DNA of 64,000 nt from Himantopus leucocephalus (lineage: Eukaryota; Chordata; Aves; Charadriiformes; Recurvirostridae). The notes beneath the pieces were generated by a model, which did no database searches, was not told the origin of the DNA, and saw only the letters and a list, made by a program, of their open reading frames with translations. The stretch lies in contig RSEF01000003.1 of the NCBI GenBank assembly GCA_003993805.1, positions 67,021,125-67,085,124 of the forward strand. Reading direction: 5' to 3'. Positions 11,451 through 24,900 of this stretch are shown piece after piece; position 1 is the stretch's first letter; every line of letters starts with the position of its first letter. The position numbers were made by a program, and so were the translations under genes.

Positions 11451-14400
11451 GGGGGACATTGTTTTCTCCAAATTTCCCGTATAGCGGTTTACATTAATAG
11501 GACTGCAGCAGAGATTTTTAGAGAAACTAAAAAAAAAAATAATAGAGCACTATATAAATGGCATTACAAATATTTGCTATTCTGCAGAGGACTTCTGTCT
11601 CTGATACCATCTCTGAAACAGATAATGAGGACCTTTATGCAAAAATACAGTCAAATGTTCACCTTTCTTTTGCATCTGTTTATGTTAATGTAACTTTAGT
11701 GAAATGTTTCTTTAAAATACTGGGGCTATCCTGCAGGAGACAATTGGTTCCAGAAAGCACCACATTATATGGTTAGCTCTTGCTAACTTATTGACCATAG
11801 ATAATATCTGTGACCGTTCCTATTTTGCATCTCCATGCAAACTTAAAATTTAATGCAGAGATAAAGCACTAAGCATTCTGGGATTTAAAACCTGTTGCAC
11901 ATTATGCCAAAAGTAATAACAGTGGAAGTAACTAAATCAGTACATCCTCTGAGGCAGACCCAGCTTTATTGCAAAGGAAAGCCGCACTACGATCGTATCA
12001 GAATTTGTTCTCCTCCCTGGAGCCAATAACAGGGTTGCCATGAACTAAATACTATTCAAATTTCTGTCATTCAATTTATAATGGACGGCTTTGAAGTATT
12101 ACCTCCAGAGTCACAAAATGAGAGAAATTTTCACTGCAAGACAGATAAAAGAGACTCATCTTCTGGCAAAGACCTAAAAGTAGATACTCAAGGGTCTACA
12201 GGGCCCTAATCTTTTCACCTCTAAAGGAAAATAATTTAAGAAACATACTATCAGGTTTACAGCAGATCATATGAACTCTCTAGGACACATTTGGATAGTT
12301 GATCAAGAACATTAGTTGCATAAAATTGATTAACAGAGCTGTGCGATCAGAAACATAGAGAAAGCTTATGGTGAAGGTCCTGAAAGAAGTAATTTGTTAT
12401 TAACCCATTTGAAAATGCCACACTAGCATATAAATAATTTGGAAAGCATCTATTCCTGTGAGAGTCTGACTCTTACACTTCAAAACCTGATGCCTCTGGT
12501 AAACTCCAGCAAAGAAGGCTCAGAGTTATCCTGCTAGAGGTTAACTTTCCTGTTTTTCCCCAGCTGCACAACAGCAGAGCTGAGTAGCTGGGACTGTACT
12601 GCCAATCAGTTCTGTTCCTGTCTGTATTTAGGGACAGAATGCTGAAGGCTCCTCTGAATGTAAGGTTCAGTAATATGTTACTGGCCCAAGTTACCAAAGA
12701 TATAAGGCACAAAAGGTAGAAGTTGCAAAAGAAATCAGGACAGTGGTGAAATACAGATTACCAGCAGCTCAGTAAATGTTCTGGGTAATATACCATGGAC
12801 CATGTCAGAGGAGCTCTTACTGTCGGATGCTGAAGTTGCTGTATCATGTGGTATGAGTCATGTAACATGTCTCTGCATTTAAATAATATTTCACAAAATA
12901 AACACTGAACAGATGAGGGCCTATAATATAATTGCCAAGGTCTGTGAACACGGATTCCATCACAAAATGGCACATGCTGCTGTGATGGCTGTCATCTCCT
13001 GCTTGAACATGTCAGGGGCACTGTAGGAGCAGACAAAAAAGCTTGTATAGACTGAGCCGGATTGCTGAAGAGGTGAAGAGCAAACATGGAGGCAGGATGC
13101 TTTGCAGAAACTTAGTGCTTCCCTAAGCCTACAGGCTCCAGCTTCTGATGTAATTTACAGCAGCCCAAGAGTCAATCTGAGCCAACTGGAACGATAACAT
13201 AAAGGTCATTGTGTTGGCTGAGTGTTGGCCAAAGCTGTCTACACTCTAGGCGAAAACTCATTTACAGTTAACATGCAGTTTCCCACCCTGCCAGCTCACC
13301 CTCCGCCTCTTCTTTCCCATGAAGAAAAGCAAACGAGGCACCTGTGTAGTTTGTGAGAGGGAAATCTCACAGAGAATTCTTCACTTGCTCTTTGTTTCTT
13401 TATTCCCACCTCTTCTCTTTTAGTTAAGAGTTAGTTTCTTTGTCTGTTCTCCATAACTTCACTCCCTGTGACCTTGTATCACTGCAATTGGGGGAGCTTT
13501 GTATTTTGCTAGGAGGGGAATTGCCTCAAGGTAATATACTGGTAACTGGTATTTCCTTCCAGGAGTGGGATTCAGACTTTCACTGTTCCTTGGTTATATG
13601 AAACCACTGATGATGAGTGAAGTCAGCCCGGTTTCTAATTTTCTGCTGGATTTCATTCATATTTCAAAGAGGTTTAAGAACAATAGGTATTATGTTGTCT
13701 GCTGCCAGACATACTGCCAAATTGTCTGACTCCTCTACAGCTCGTGTCTTTGAAAGAAAACATTTTTCTCAACTGATAAGCACTTCCGATATGGGGAAGA
13801 GTGCTGAATATAAAATTAGGGAGTTTCCTCATCTACGTAAAGGTAAGGAGCATGTTGCCATTTTGATTGATATGCAGATTGAATAATTTGCTATATTTTC
13901 TTTTCCCAAATCAAAATGAAGCATTGTTCCTTCAAGGAATGCCACTAACTTGGTCATTCTGTGCAACAGGTACCTCTGATTTGCTTGTGGTCCAGTTCAA
14001 AACCACGTGATGACTTCTGAAATACTCAGTAGATAAAGATTTATGGGATGATTTTACATTCCTGAGAAAAGTGGGGCAAGAGAATATAAATAAACATAGT
14101 CATATGGAGAATACTGCTGTTTGACAGCTGTACTGAACACTTATGTAGTGAGAAATCAGGTGACTAAAGATGACAGAGAACTAATAATTTTGCCTACAGG
14201 GACAAGAAATATATAGTCTCATAAGTCCCTCCAGGAGGAAGATGGCTACACTAAAACAATAACCTTTACTTAAAAAAGTTCTTACACAATGGGATTTCTG
14301 ATATTAAACCGAAAACAATGTCTTACATTGAAGCTAGTAAATAATTTGAAAAGTACCCTAGCAGAAAGTGGTATAAAACACTGCAGCTGCTTTTAGACTG

Positions 14401-17400
14401 GAGAATTTTTTACGCTGAATATAACAGGAAACAAGAAAAGAATTTGTTATTGCCTCTTATATTCTCAGGTTTGTAGTTTTTCTGTAGAAGAGGAAAATAA
14501 GACAAATTATCTCCTAGCTATTTGATTAGAGATCATATAGTCCCTGGCGTCTCAGTGGAAAGTGCTCACAGATTAACTGCATGCAATCACTGCATCATTT
14601 GAGCAGACCTAACAAAATAATGGAAGTGAGAAAGAAAATGTAATGATTTACAATTGCTCTAAAGAATAGAGTTATAGGCATGAGGTTTATATGTTACTGG
14701 ACATAAAAGGAATGTGAAATATTAAGTGTTTCCTGCAACAGGCCATTTTAGGAACAAACATTACAAGCATAATAAATTCAAAGGCTTCCAGAGACAAATT
14801 TGTTAAAATGTTTGTTTTAGCAAGGAACCGAAGTCAAACCACTAAGAACACAGAAATCCAAGTCTCCTCACATTGCAGCGAGTGGCTCCACAGCATGCTC
14901 CGGATTTGGGGTCAAGTATTCACAGCGGTGATTTAGGAGCCCAAGTCCCATGAGCATTCCCTAAGGCCACTCTCAGGTTAGAAGTGACTTCCCTTCTTTC
15001 AGGGATGGCAGGACAGATGATGTGGCCTCTCTTCAGTTGCTCCCAGCCAGCTCTATTAAGCCTAATTGGCTTGGTCTGCGAGGTGGATGGCAGCTGAGGC
15101 AGGCTGGGTGCAGAGGTGGGGATGTCCTTGAGGGGCAATAGCCTCTCAGGGGTTATTGTCCCATGAATCCCCAGAGCTTCTGAAGGGACAGCTAGAGATG
15201 GGCAAGCAAGCAACAGAAAATCCTAAATATCTTCGAGAAGTGAGAGAAGTAGCTTAGACAGATATGTTAGACAAATTTTAATTCTCTGTGTTTTGTTTTC
15301 TTTTTTTAAGGAGGGATTTGTGATTACTCAGATGTGGCCAAAGAAGGCTGGAGAATTTACATCTGGATATTTATTTCACAGTAAGCCATGGTAATATTAA
15401 TGTATTAGAGCAAGACACAATTTGGTATCTATTATTTCACTCCCTTTGAGTAGAACACGGAGTTCTTCAAGAAATGTCACCATTGAAGCTGAGGGTTACA
15501 CCTACACCAGTGAATAAAATGGACCAGGGACTGCTCTTTGCCCTTGGAAGTCCGTGGCGTGGCATAGCTTGTGTCTGTACACCCGAAGCCTTCCTTACTG
15601 CCTCGTGGGAAGAGTCCCTGTCTGTGCTGTCCCCGGGTTGTCCCTGGGACTGGCAGATGACCACCTCCATGGGCACTGATGTTCGGTGCCGCCCAGGGTG
15701 CTCCCGCTGCTGGCCCAGACAGCACAGGTCCCACCCGCCAGCCTCCCGCTCTGTCTTCAGTGTCCGGGGGGTGCTTCACCGTGCCTACAGGCAGCCAACT
15801 GAGGGGAGGGAACCCATCGTGAGGATCTTCTCTCTAAGGCCCATCAATAGGAAGGGGAGCCAGAAGGTGCCCGGTGTGGGTAAGGCAGGTTAGGAGCTCC
15901 GCGCCTCTGTCTCTAGGAGCTGTAAAACCACACCAGATGGCAGTTAAATTGCTAAAGCTAGCTGGTGAGATGGAAGCTTTTCTAAGTACTCCTCCTCTTC
16001 CACTTAAACAGGTCAGAGCTAACCTCATTTATATAAAATAGTTTGAAGGGGATTGTATTATTGTATTTGGGAAGCAGCTTTGCCTAGACACTGACACAGT
16101 GTGTATTTTTTTTTTAATCTGAAACAAGTTTTTGTGGTGGAATAATGGCACCATTCACACCAAGTGAGGCTTTAGGATTGAACTTGATAACGTTAAGGAA
16201 CAGTGATGAATTAGTTAGATCTGTGTTGGGTTGCGAATGAACATTAGATACTGTATAACAGTTTCCTCTTTGTTTGGTCTGTATCCTTACGCAAATCTTG
16301 GGGCTTGAATCAGGATTTTCCACTACCGGGCTTATGTTGGGCAAGTGAACGTTCATTTAATAGAGGGTGGTGTTGCATTGTATTTTCATATACACATGGA
16401 CATATATAGCAAATGGATCTTGGAAGACTTTTACTTCAATTAGATAGTACTGCTGTGAATAATCGTTTCAGCTTTTGTTTCATACAGCTACAGTTCTCAC
16501 TTTCCAAGGGGTGAAGGAGAGTGTACGTGGGTGTGCAAAGGCCGGGAAGAACAATGTTACCAAGCCTGTTTGTAAAGAAAATGCACGTAACAACACTTGG
16601 AGTACTTAAGAGCGATTTATGTAGCCATCTAGATAAAGTTACAGGAGTTACTGTTATGCTAAGTGCATAATACTGTGTTAGTCCTGCTTATCTCATTTCA
16701 CTTACGTGACAGACAGTTCTTGTACCAGACCAGTTCGTGCTTGTGTGAAATAAGCGGTGAGAATAATGCACAATCGGTCTCATTTTAATGTTTTTACCAC
16801 CTGGAGCCAGAAATGGGCTTTCAGTCCAAGGAACAAGGAAGCTCCTTTCATAACTTCCTAACGAGCTCACGCTCCCTCTGTTTGACATCATGCTGCACAC
16901 AGTGCGTCTTTCAACAGATGTCATAGAGCTGATTGATGAGTACCTGCTCTTCTCTTAGAGCTAGGGAGTTATTTCACTGCCCAGAAGCACAAGTACAAAT
17001 GAGGAGAGAACTCTATGTGTAGGTAAGGATACATAAAATGTCCTTTATTCCCTTTATTGAATATGAGTTTAATCCAGTATCTACCAGAGTCCTGTTCTCT
17101 GCTAGTAATGATAACACATTTTAAACCCTGAAAAAACCCACCCATAACTTATTGTAGGGGGCTAATATAAGAAGCTGTCATTGTGTATTATTAATGGTGT
17201 ATCAGCAGGGGTGGATGAGCAGCACAAGGACCAGCATGGCAGTAAATGCTCTGGAAGACTAATACAACCTGCAATTCAGAAAACTTTCCTTGATTATACC
17301 AAAGGTAAAGAACACTATTGGACAAATCTGAGAGTGCTACCCTCAGAACATTGTATGCATGCTTTTTATTCCTGGGACAAGGTGACTGGAAACGGTAGCT

Positions 17401-17616
17401 TTCAGAAGCAAACTGATGTGCTTACTTTTAAATTTACCTTTGTCCCAAAGTAAATATGGATTCAGAGATTGTAAAATAGGATAATAATACAAAATAGATA
17501 CAAAATTGAAAATTATGATTAAGAATCTAAGATAACATCACTGAGGAATGTTTTCCCCATTTTGCCTACAGGTAAAGTCTTATGAATTTTCCTTTTGCAT
17601 TTTGGTGCTTTCATCC

Positions 17617-17639
17617 ATAAGACATTTGAAATGTCTTAT
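17617..17639. repeat. Near-perfect 23-bp palindrome
   Basis: ATAAGACATTT (17617-17627) is followed by a single G and then its exact reverse complement AAATGTCTTAT (17629-17639). The arms are 11 of 11 complementary with a 1-base centre. It could be a dimeric factor site or a chance palindrome; the loop is too short for a stable RNA hairpin with all arm pairs. Confidence 0.9.
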
Positions 17640-18510
17640 TCATATGGAATACTGAGGAAAGAAATATCATATTACTTATATTAGACTGTTACATTAAACA
17701 TAGAAAGGGATATAATCTGCTGATGAGCGTGTAGGAGTTTAATCATACATTTAATTATATAAGTTATAGTTAAATTATCAAATTGCCCAGACAACTGACA
17801 TCAGGGATTAAAATGCATCACAATCCTAGCTACAATAGTTAATTGTTCAGTTAATCATCCTGTAAAGTTTAATGCTCTGTCATTCTCTTGCTACTAATTG
17901 CTACCAGAGTGTCTTTTTCACTTTTCATTGAATAATATCATGATTTTCTTGATAAGAAAAAAACCCATCACTGTGGTCACATGACACAAAACACTGATCA
18001 AGAATGAACTCACATCATCAGCATAAATGTGCTAAAAAACATTGACAACATGACTTTGTACCAGCAGAATTTATGCCAGATCTTCTATTATCTTCCTGTG
18101 CTGCTCTAACTTTGTGCTGGTTCAGCTATTTTAAGTCCTCCTAAAGTCAGAATTAAACCGGCAGAAAAAAGCCTAAAACCAGCACAGACTCTGTAGTGAG
18201 TGCTCTGGTTAATCTGAAAGAAATGTGGTTGCGTGATGGTGCTTGGGCTTCACGGGTGATCTGACAGGGCTCCCACCTCTGAGAGACGCAGAGTGGAGAA
18301 TGCAGAAACTTTGAAATTGGGATAAAGCAGAAAACCTTCATGGGCCAAACCAAATCCTTGGGCTGGAGCCCAGTCAAACACACAAAACGCCTTGGTCGGA
18401 GCCTGGACATCGTTGCATCAACCTGTTCCTAGCGGGGACAGGAGAAACGGATAGCTGACACCTAGCGCTGGCACTTGAGAATAAAAGGATGAATCATAAA
18501 GAGATTCCTC

Positions 18511-18542
18511 TGATTAGCTCTAATCACTGTGTACCCGCGGGT
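18511..18542. repeat. Two closely spaced palindromes
   Basis: TGATTAG-CT-CTAATCA (18511-18526) is a 7-bp inverted repeat with a 2-base spacer; its GATTA/TAATC halves match the core recognised by bicoid-class homeodomain proteins. Six bases on, ACCCGCGGGT (18533-18542) is a perfect 10-bp palindrome with two CpGs. Regulatory function is inference only. Confidence 0.8.
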
Positions 18543-19183
18543 CTTCTGAAAGATTCAACTTGATTTGAAATAGTTTTATCAGAAAAATTCTTCTTTCAGC
18601 AGAGAAGGGGCAATTCCTTGCCTCCAGCAACTCTCAGTAATTTTATTTCTTACTTTGTTGAAGTTTCCTCCAAAGAGGCTAATTATAGGGATCAGTCAGT
18701 CTCTGTTAGAAGTACACTTGAATGCGTTCTGTAAGAATAGAGAAAACTGGTAGCAAGTTAGCAACAATATTTTTTGCAAGGAAGGTGAAAAAGGTATTAA
18801 AATACTTTTTATCAGGTCTCAGGAGTGTCTTGTATGGCCCTTAGCAGTCAGATAAAAGGGTCTGTGTGATGTTTACACAGCCTCCTGCAGAGTAATTGCC
18901 ATAGCAGCTCATATAAAGGCAACAGTAGAAAGGTGTAAAAGTCGTTTGCTAGGAAGAAATAGGAAGCAATCAGCAACACTTTAAACAAATTATTGCCATG
19001 AAATCACTCTCTCAGCTTGAGATAAGCACTCGGGGTCTGTTAAAGCTATAACAGCCCTGTGGCTTCTTCTCCCAGGATATTTTTCTGCGAAGTTTTTATT
19101 CATAAAATGAGGGATGCAACAGAGTTATGCTTTAAGCTGGTGCTGAATATATTTGCCCTCAGGCTGTGGCTGGTACCCCCGCC

Positions 19184-19260
19184 CGTGTATGAATACGTAT
19201 GTGTGTGGGTGTACGTGTGGGTGGATGTGCGTGAGTGTGGATGTGAATGTGTGTCTGCGC
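19184..19260 (+). repeat. Degenerate TG-rich tract
   Basis: An irregular run of TG, GTG and GTAC words with interspersed GGG and a few CpGs (for example TACGTG, GTGCGTG). It reads as an old, heavily mutated TG microsatellite. The alternating purine-pyrimidine character would favour Z-DNA in principle. Confidence 0.85.
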
Positions 19261-19379
19261 AAGGACTTTTCCAATGTGTAATTAAGAGCGATGTCCTTTT
19301 GCAACGAGGCAAAAGTCTGCGCAGGTTAAGCTGGTTAGAAGTAGCTGTTTGCAGAGGAGCCATCTGCAGATATCCGTGG

Positions 19380-19700
19380 TGAGTAGCAGAGCTCTGAGCT
19401 GCCCCGAGAGGGAAGCGCTTGGCACAGGTGAGCTGGGAAAGGAATGTCCTTTTTGGGGGAAACCTAAAGGGCGGGAGGATTTTTCGGGCTGCCTGTGAAG
19501 CTGGGCCAGCTCTGTGGCCACTCTGGCTCTCTGGGAGGGAGATGTGCTCTCCTGGCGCTCTGCCTTGGGAGGGAGTAAGTATCGCCCCTGTGAATCCCCT
19601 CCCCTGCCCTTGGCGAGAGGCCACGTCCGCGCCGAACATTTGGCTGCTTGTTCCGGCTCCCGGTTGCTACATCCAAAGGGCACTTGAACTGTGTATTCAG
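19380..19700. other. GC-rich block with donor-like sites
   Basis: A GC-rich, moderately CpG-containing stretch. On the plus strand it carries two sequences fitting the 5' splice consensus, CAG/GTGAGC near 19426 and GGA/GTAAGTA near 19571. The longest open frame of the window (179 codons, minus strand, 19639-19100) overlaps it, but also runs through the TG tract (giving a Thr-His repeat), starts oddly, and shows no domain. It might be a weak promoter and first exon of a non-coding transcript, or simply GC-rich DNA. Confidence 0.3.
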
Positions 19701-20160
19701 TTTGCTGTTAAGGGAAACTCGGAAGTGTTTGCTTCAGAAATACTGTGATTCTGTCATATTCCTGGGTCTGCAGGGGTTTTGGCTATTATTTCTGCTTAAG
19801 TGTCTTTTTAATTAAACCTCCTCTCTTTTGGGACCAGATGGCTGTGGGTGTAATGAATATGAGACCAATCACTTTTGTCTCTTACTCAAAACTCATATGT
19901 CTGCCCATTCCCCCTGATGTCACTGGTAGGATTAGGAGTGCAGGTGGGGACTAAGCGGATGAGCTCTTGAGAAGGAAATTCTCATTTTGTAAATCTTCTT
20001 TCTGAGAGAAACTTGGCTCTCTAGAGATGCAGGGCTCCAGGGTTATGATTCAAAGGGAAAAACCGGAATAGCAATGGGATGTGGTAATACACTGCGTGTA
20101 TATGTGCAGACTCAAGTTAGCAGGAAGAGAATCAGGGATGAGGTGGTGTGGTCCTCAAGT
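19701..20160. other. Unannotated DNA
   Basis: Ordinary AT-leaning sequence; no gene, repeat family or notable structure is recognised. Confidence 0.6.
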
Positions 20161-20470
20161 ATGGGGAAGGGGCAGTGACTGGGAGGGATGGGAGGTTCCG
20201 GGGCTACCTCTGCTGTGAGAAAATGGTTCTTGGCACTTGCAGACCATGCCCAAGCAAGGCCCGGGAGCGGGCTAGGAGGCAGCCACTGGCGCTGCTCCCA
20301 GGCGCCTGCTGACAGCCAAACGGTAGAGGCAGCTGTGGGCCAGTGCTTAAGCCTTTTCCCTGGCCTTGCTGCATTTATTGGAGCAGACAAGAGCAAGAGC
20401 AACACCGGCACACACAAAGCAGAAGCTGATCTGGGAGAAGAGAGATGTCTGCCATGAAGGAGGGGAAACA
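20161..20470. other. GC-rich block with a G-quadruplex motif
   Basis: This GC-rich stretch is open in both directions (119 codons minus, 89 codons plus) without recognisable domains. At 20181-20203 four G-runs with loops of 1, 2 and 7 bases satisfy the canonical G-quadruplex pattern on the plus strand, and two more GGGG runs lie just upstream (20163-20172). Confidence 0.5.
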
Positions 20471-22823
20471 CTCCCAGTGTTCCCAGCGGGATCTCTGACG
20501 GACAGAGGCATTGCAGGTAATCCTTAAATCAACAAGAAGAAACTGGTAATGAAAAGCAGAGATGCTGCAAGTTCCCACTACAGACTTATGATGGAAAAGA
20601 GCCAAGAAATCCCCAGCTGCCTGTTTTTAGGTATCATCTTTTTTATTTAGGTGAAGACATGCGGCTGCAGACATAGGCCCTTCAAAACACAGGCTCTGCC
20701 TCTGTCAGAAGGAAGAGATTTGTAGGTGTCACAGAGTTAGGGCTCATAGACTTTCAGCAGTGTTGCTGTAAAAAGCTGTGGTAAGCTTTAGTTTTTATTT
20801 TGTCCCTTTCTGACCAGCCCAGCACCACATATGTTGCAGCGCTCATCCACTTTCTTGGAGGTAAATTCACTCAGAGGGGATGGCGAAAGAAGGATGCTGA
20901 TGGTCTCTGCTGCTGCCTTGCCACTAGCCTGGGAACCTTCGTAGTCATACTGGAAGGAACCGCTGTTAGCTTTGTAATGCTTATTCATTTTCTTACCTAC
21001 GGTAGCTTAAAAATTACTGAATGTTTACATTTACTTGTGCCATCAGTTAGTCTCATTTTTAATTTTGAAACGTCACTGAAGTTGAATCCATTTCAGTCAC
21101 TGGCTGTGTTCTGCATATCCCTTCAAGCTACTGTATTTTCCTTGCTAAGGTTTTAACTTTTGTTAATATTAAGTGAAGATGCATCTTGAGCACAAAAATT
21201 GGATCCATCTCTGGATTCAAACTTCCGCGAAATTCAGGCACAGTGCAAGATAGAGTTTGTTTAGGCTCATGTCTGCATGGAAAATATTCAACCCTGTCTC
21301 AAGGTTTGTTTACATGTTTTTTGATTTCAATATTACACGAACCAACTGCTATTTAATTAGTGAGGCATTGTAGAAATTCTTCTTATGGGTGTAATTTGCT
21401 TTGATCTCTTGCCTGGGGAAGGAGTTTAGCAATGGAACCACTGTTCCTTCCTAATATGAGCACACATAATTGTAGTTGCTTTGTCCTGGCTGTGGACTAG
21501 ATTATTTCTCTACTGCTTTTTAAATACTGCTTCTTCCTCCCAAATAGATTCTTCTCATCAGGAGCTAGCCACACATCTCTCGCTTCTTTGCTAGTCTGTG
21601 CTGGTTTAGCCCTCACGCTGCATGCTGCCGCAACTTTTTTATTAGGCCCTTTTGACCAGGAAAGAGATTAGCGAACATCTTTTGGAAGCTGGATTCATAA
21701 CCTCATGGGTTGCTTCAGATCTTTATTTTACAGTTTTTTACATATGTGTGGAGAACAAGCAACATCCAACAATTCTTACCTATGCAGCCAGCAAATTCGA
21801 AAGAGTAGCACATGTGCAGTTATTTACTTGTTATGATGGCATTGTCACATTGGGACTTTCTGGGGCACCTATCCCATTGACCTCTGTGGTATTAGGTGGC
21901 CTGAACCCTGTGCATGATGCTCTTTAATTGTATTTACTCTGTCAGGAAGGAGTCTGCCTGGACATGCTGTCAAGCAGAGCAGGAGGTGAGTCTGGTCCCT
22001 TTCCTTCAGGAGAAACAGCTGGGCTGGAGTCAGGCTGGGAAGAGAGGTCAGCAGGTCACCTTGGGGTCAGGGATGCAAAAATCTGAGTTTGAGTAAAGTC
22101 TTGGTTTCCACAGAAACAGCAAATCTTCCCTCCCACTTTTTCATCTCTTTCTTTCATCTCTCCCAGCTCCTCCCCGCATTCTTGCCATCTGATGTATTGG
22201 GGCCAGATAGCTCAGATTCATCTTTCATCAGCAATTGGAGGAGCCGCTGACACTCTCATTGTGCATGCCTTTTGCAAGCCCAGCAGCTAAAATATTCTCC
22301 TCCACTGGAGGCAAATCCGTAGCTAGCTATGACTGTAGACCAGCCTACAGCATATTGTGCCCCTCAAAAGTGAAGGTTGAACCAGCAGCTGAAAGGGCAG
22401 AGCAGGCCTTAACCCTTTGGCAAGGTGAGGACACATGAGGACCTGTGTGCATAAACTGGGAGGGAAAGGAAGGCAAAGGGAAATGCTGCAACAGGCAGAG
22501 AGAGGAGAGCAAGTCCCCCCTTCCCCTGCCCACAATGTGCTGAAGGGATGTGCATGGAAAAATGAGTCTTGCACCCATTTATGGTATAAAGCATGAGGGA
22601 TGCAGAGTGAACTGTGTGTGTTCACTTGCAGTGATTCCATCAGTGACCTTCTGACTGAGGTTTTTACCCCTGTAGATTATCACGCACTTTTTCCCATCGC
22701 TTTCTGACAGCCTGGACTGGCAGCTCCAGTAGCTTCCTCTAAATAAAAGGTATCACACAGCAAAGCATGCTAGGCAATCAGCATTCAGTCAGTGCCACAG
22801 CTTCCTTTCTTCTCCTCTTTTCT

Positions 22824-22840
22824 CCCCCCCTCCCATGCCC
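22824..22840 (-). other. Minus-strand G-quadruplex motif
   Basis: A run of seven C, then T, CCC, ATG, CCC on the plus strand gives four G3 tracts with 1-, 1- and 3-base loops on the complement. It is a sequence match only. Confidence 0.6.
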
Positions 22841-24861
22841 ACTGCCTCTGAAGTTTAGCATCACCTCTTGCTTTTAGGAAGTGCAATCTAACAGACTGAA
22901 GAGAGCTGATGAAACAGAAGAAAGCTCCTTGCATGGGGATGTGTCTCAGCATGCGCTGTGCCTCACAATCACACCTGTAAAATGGGGGTGATACTTCCTT
23001 GCTAAATGCAGTGACTGTGGAAGTGAGACTGCCAAGTAACCAGAAAGACCGCTGGATAGCATGGCTGAGGGAAAAATAGTGCTGAGCTTGCCTTCCTGGC
23101 AAAAGAAAAGGTGAAGCCTTGATTTAACAGAACAGGGAGGAGCATAGCCATATACCTAAATGAGCTGGCAGCTGTGAGAAAGAGGGTAAAAACCACTTGT
23201 TGGAGTGCATTTATAAGCAGTGCTTTTGCAGTCCCCTGCATGATATGTTTCTGCGTCCTTCTTAGCTTCTCCTTACTGAACTCAGGCTTCAGCCAGACCC
23301 TCCCGACATCTGGGCAGAGACTTCACTCTGCTCATCACACAAGGAGCTATGCAAGCTGCCCAACTCACCCCTCAAAGCAACATAACTTTTTCTACAGCTC
23401 CAGTATCCTCATTCTGCATGCAAATATATTTTACACTGTCCATACAGGTTTTGGTATGGTTATTGTTATGGGCTGGACTTCCTGTACAAACATGCGGCAA
23501 GGAGTTTACACACTATCTATCTGTGCTGCAGCACCACGTTGTAAAGCTTCCTGCTTATTTGTGCAACTGAAATAAAACAAAAGGCGGCACCCTTCACTGT
23601 GCCCTTGATGGATTTTGGCCTCAAAGTCACGGATGAGCCGCTCAGACCCCTGGCAAGGCTGCCAGCAAAGGGCAGGGGGTAAAGACCTGGTGAAGGGCAG
23701 CAAGGGGGTGAAACGGGGGTGCGCTGATGGCAGCTGTCCTCCTCTGCCAGCGCCTGCAATACAAATGTGCCCAGAGTTAGGTGAGCGCAAGCTCTTGTGA
23801 TGAAGGGAACTAGGAGAGTAAAAGAAGGTACGGAGGTAGAGGATGGATAGCCTTTAAAATTCCCCAGGCTTGAGGAAGGACATAAAAAAGATACGCTTCT
23901 CAAACTGCTGAGTTAGGAACCAAGGGGGGGAAGAATTTTTTTTCTTCTCTGTCCCTTTGTTGTCCTCTTCCTTCCTACGACCTCTTCCTTGACACGATGA
24001 GTCACTATCCTGTGGCGGAGGGATGGGAAACTTCGAGCCATAGATCCTCTCTGTCACAGCCACACTCCCGACCCAAATTCCTGCTGATCTCAATCATCTC
24101 AGCTCCACACAGCACTCGCCTCAGCTGCTCGCAAAGCAGCGCTAGCCACCTGGCTGCCTCCAGACATGCATTTTTGGGACATCCAAACCAACAATTTACA
24201 TTGTAGTAAAACCTCAGTCTCATCACGGTTCCTCTGGAGCTATAGAAGTGAGGTAACAGGTAGAGCCCACGCTTTGATCTTTCCCAGACGATGGAACTTC
24301 CTCTGTTCATTATAATCACGCAGGGATTTACTTAGGCAATTGCAGGCCTGATAAAGGCCAGACTTTAAAACGGCTATTCAGCCACCTCAGGAAAGAGAAC
24401 AGGATGCCACAACGGTGCTGCTGCCTCGGCTTGGCTGGTGTCCCCAGCAAGGCCTGCCTGGCCCCAGGCTGTTCTTCAGATTACTCACTAACTTCAGCAG
24501 CAGATGGGTGCCTCACCACTCATTGCAGACTTGTGTTGTACCAGACCCGTTTTGAACATGGGGAATCAGAGCAGATAGCTATCAAACAGGGCTTAAAATA
24601 CAGTTTAGACCAAATCTTCCTTCACACTTTGAAAGGCTTCTTAGGAACCCTTGGACATCTGGGGTATGCGTTAGTGACTGGTGTTTCTGCATGGCATCTT
24701 AGCTGCCATCCTCAGTCAGGATTTCAACAATTAACTAGTAAACTGGGGAGTAATTACAAGCCACCTTGGCATCCAGAGGCAGAACAAATCCAGGGGGTGT
24801 GTGATAGGGATTGAGGCTGGAGAGAAGTGTGGCACCTGGTTAAGAAGGAGATTGTCAGTTT

Positions 24862-24900
24862 TTCCCTTGCACTAGGAAAATTTGCACTTTCCCTTGCACT
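24862..24900 (+). repeat. 12-bp direct repeat, 27-bp period
   Basis: TTCCCTTGCACT occurs identically at 24862-24873 and 24889-24900, with further TTGCAC words between and after. It is a small local duplication. Confidence 0.8.

Larger units (their letters stand above)
8641..19183. other. Unannotated DNA, about 10.5 kb without a gene
   Basis: No gene, exon series or recognisable transposon is seen. The sequence is AT-leaning and CpG-poor. Open frames (for example 10302-10634, 11388-11693, 13617-13886, 14920-15213 and 15474-15893) lack domains and are not supported by splice structure; the GTTT-rich one at 11388 is simply a repeat translated. A somewhat GC-richer patch lies at about 15540-15900. 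Palindromes at 17617 and 18511 are listed separately. Confidence 0.6.

Noticed and set aside
15474..15893. Plus-strand open frame of 139 codons
   Set aside because: It overlaps a 100-codon minus-strand frame, has no recognisable domain and no exon signals.
19100..19639. Minus-strand open frame of 179 codons, the longest in the window
   Set aside because: Part is the translated TG tract (Thr-His repeats). The rest overlaps frames open on the other strand, as GC-rich DNA often gives.
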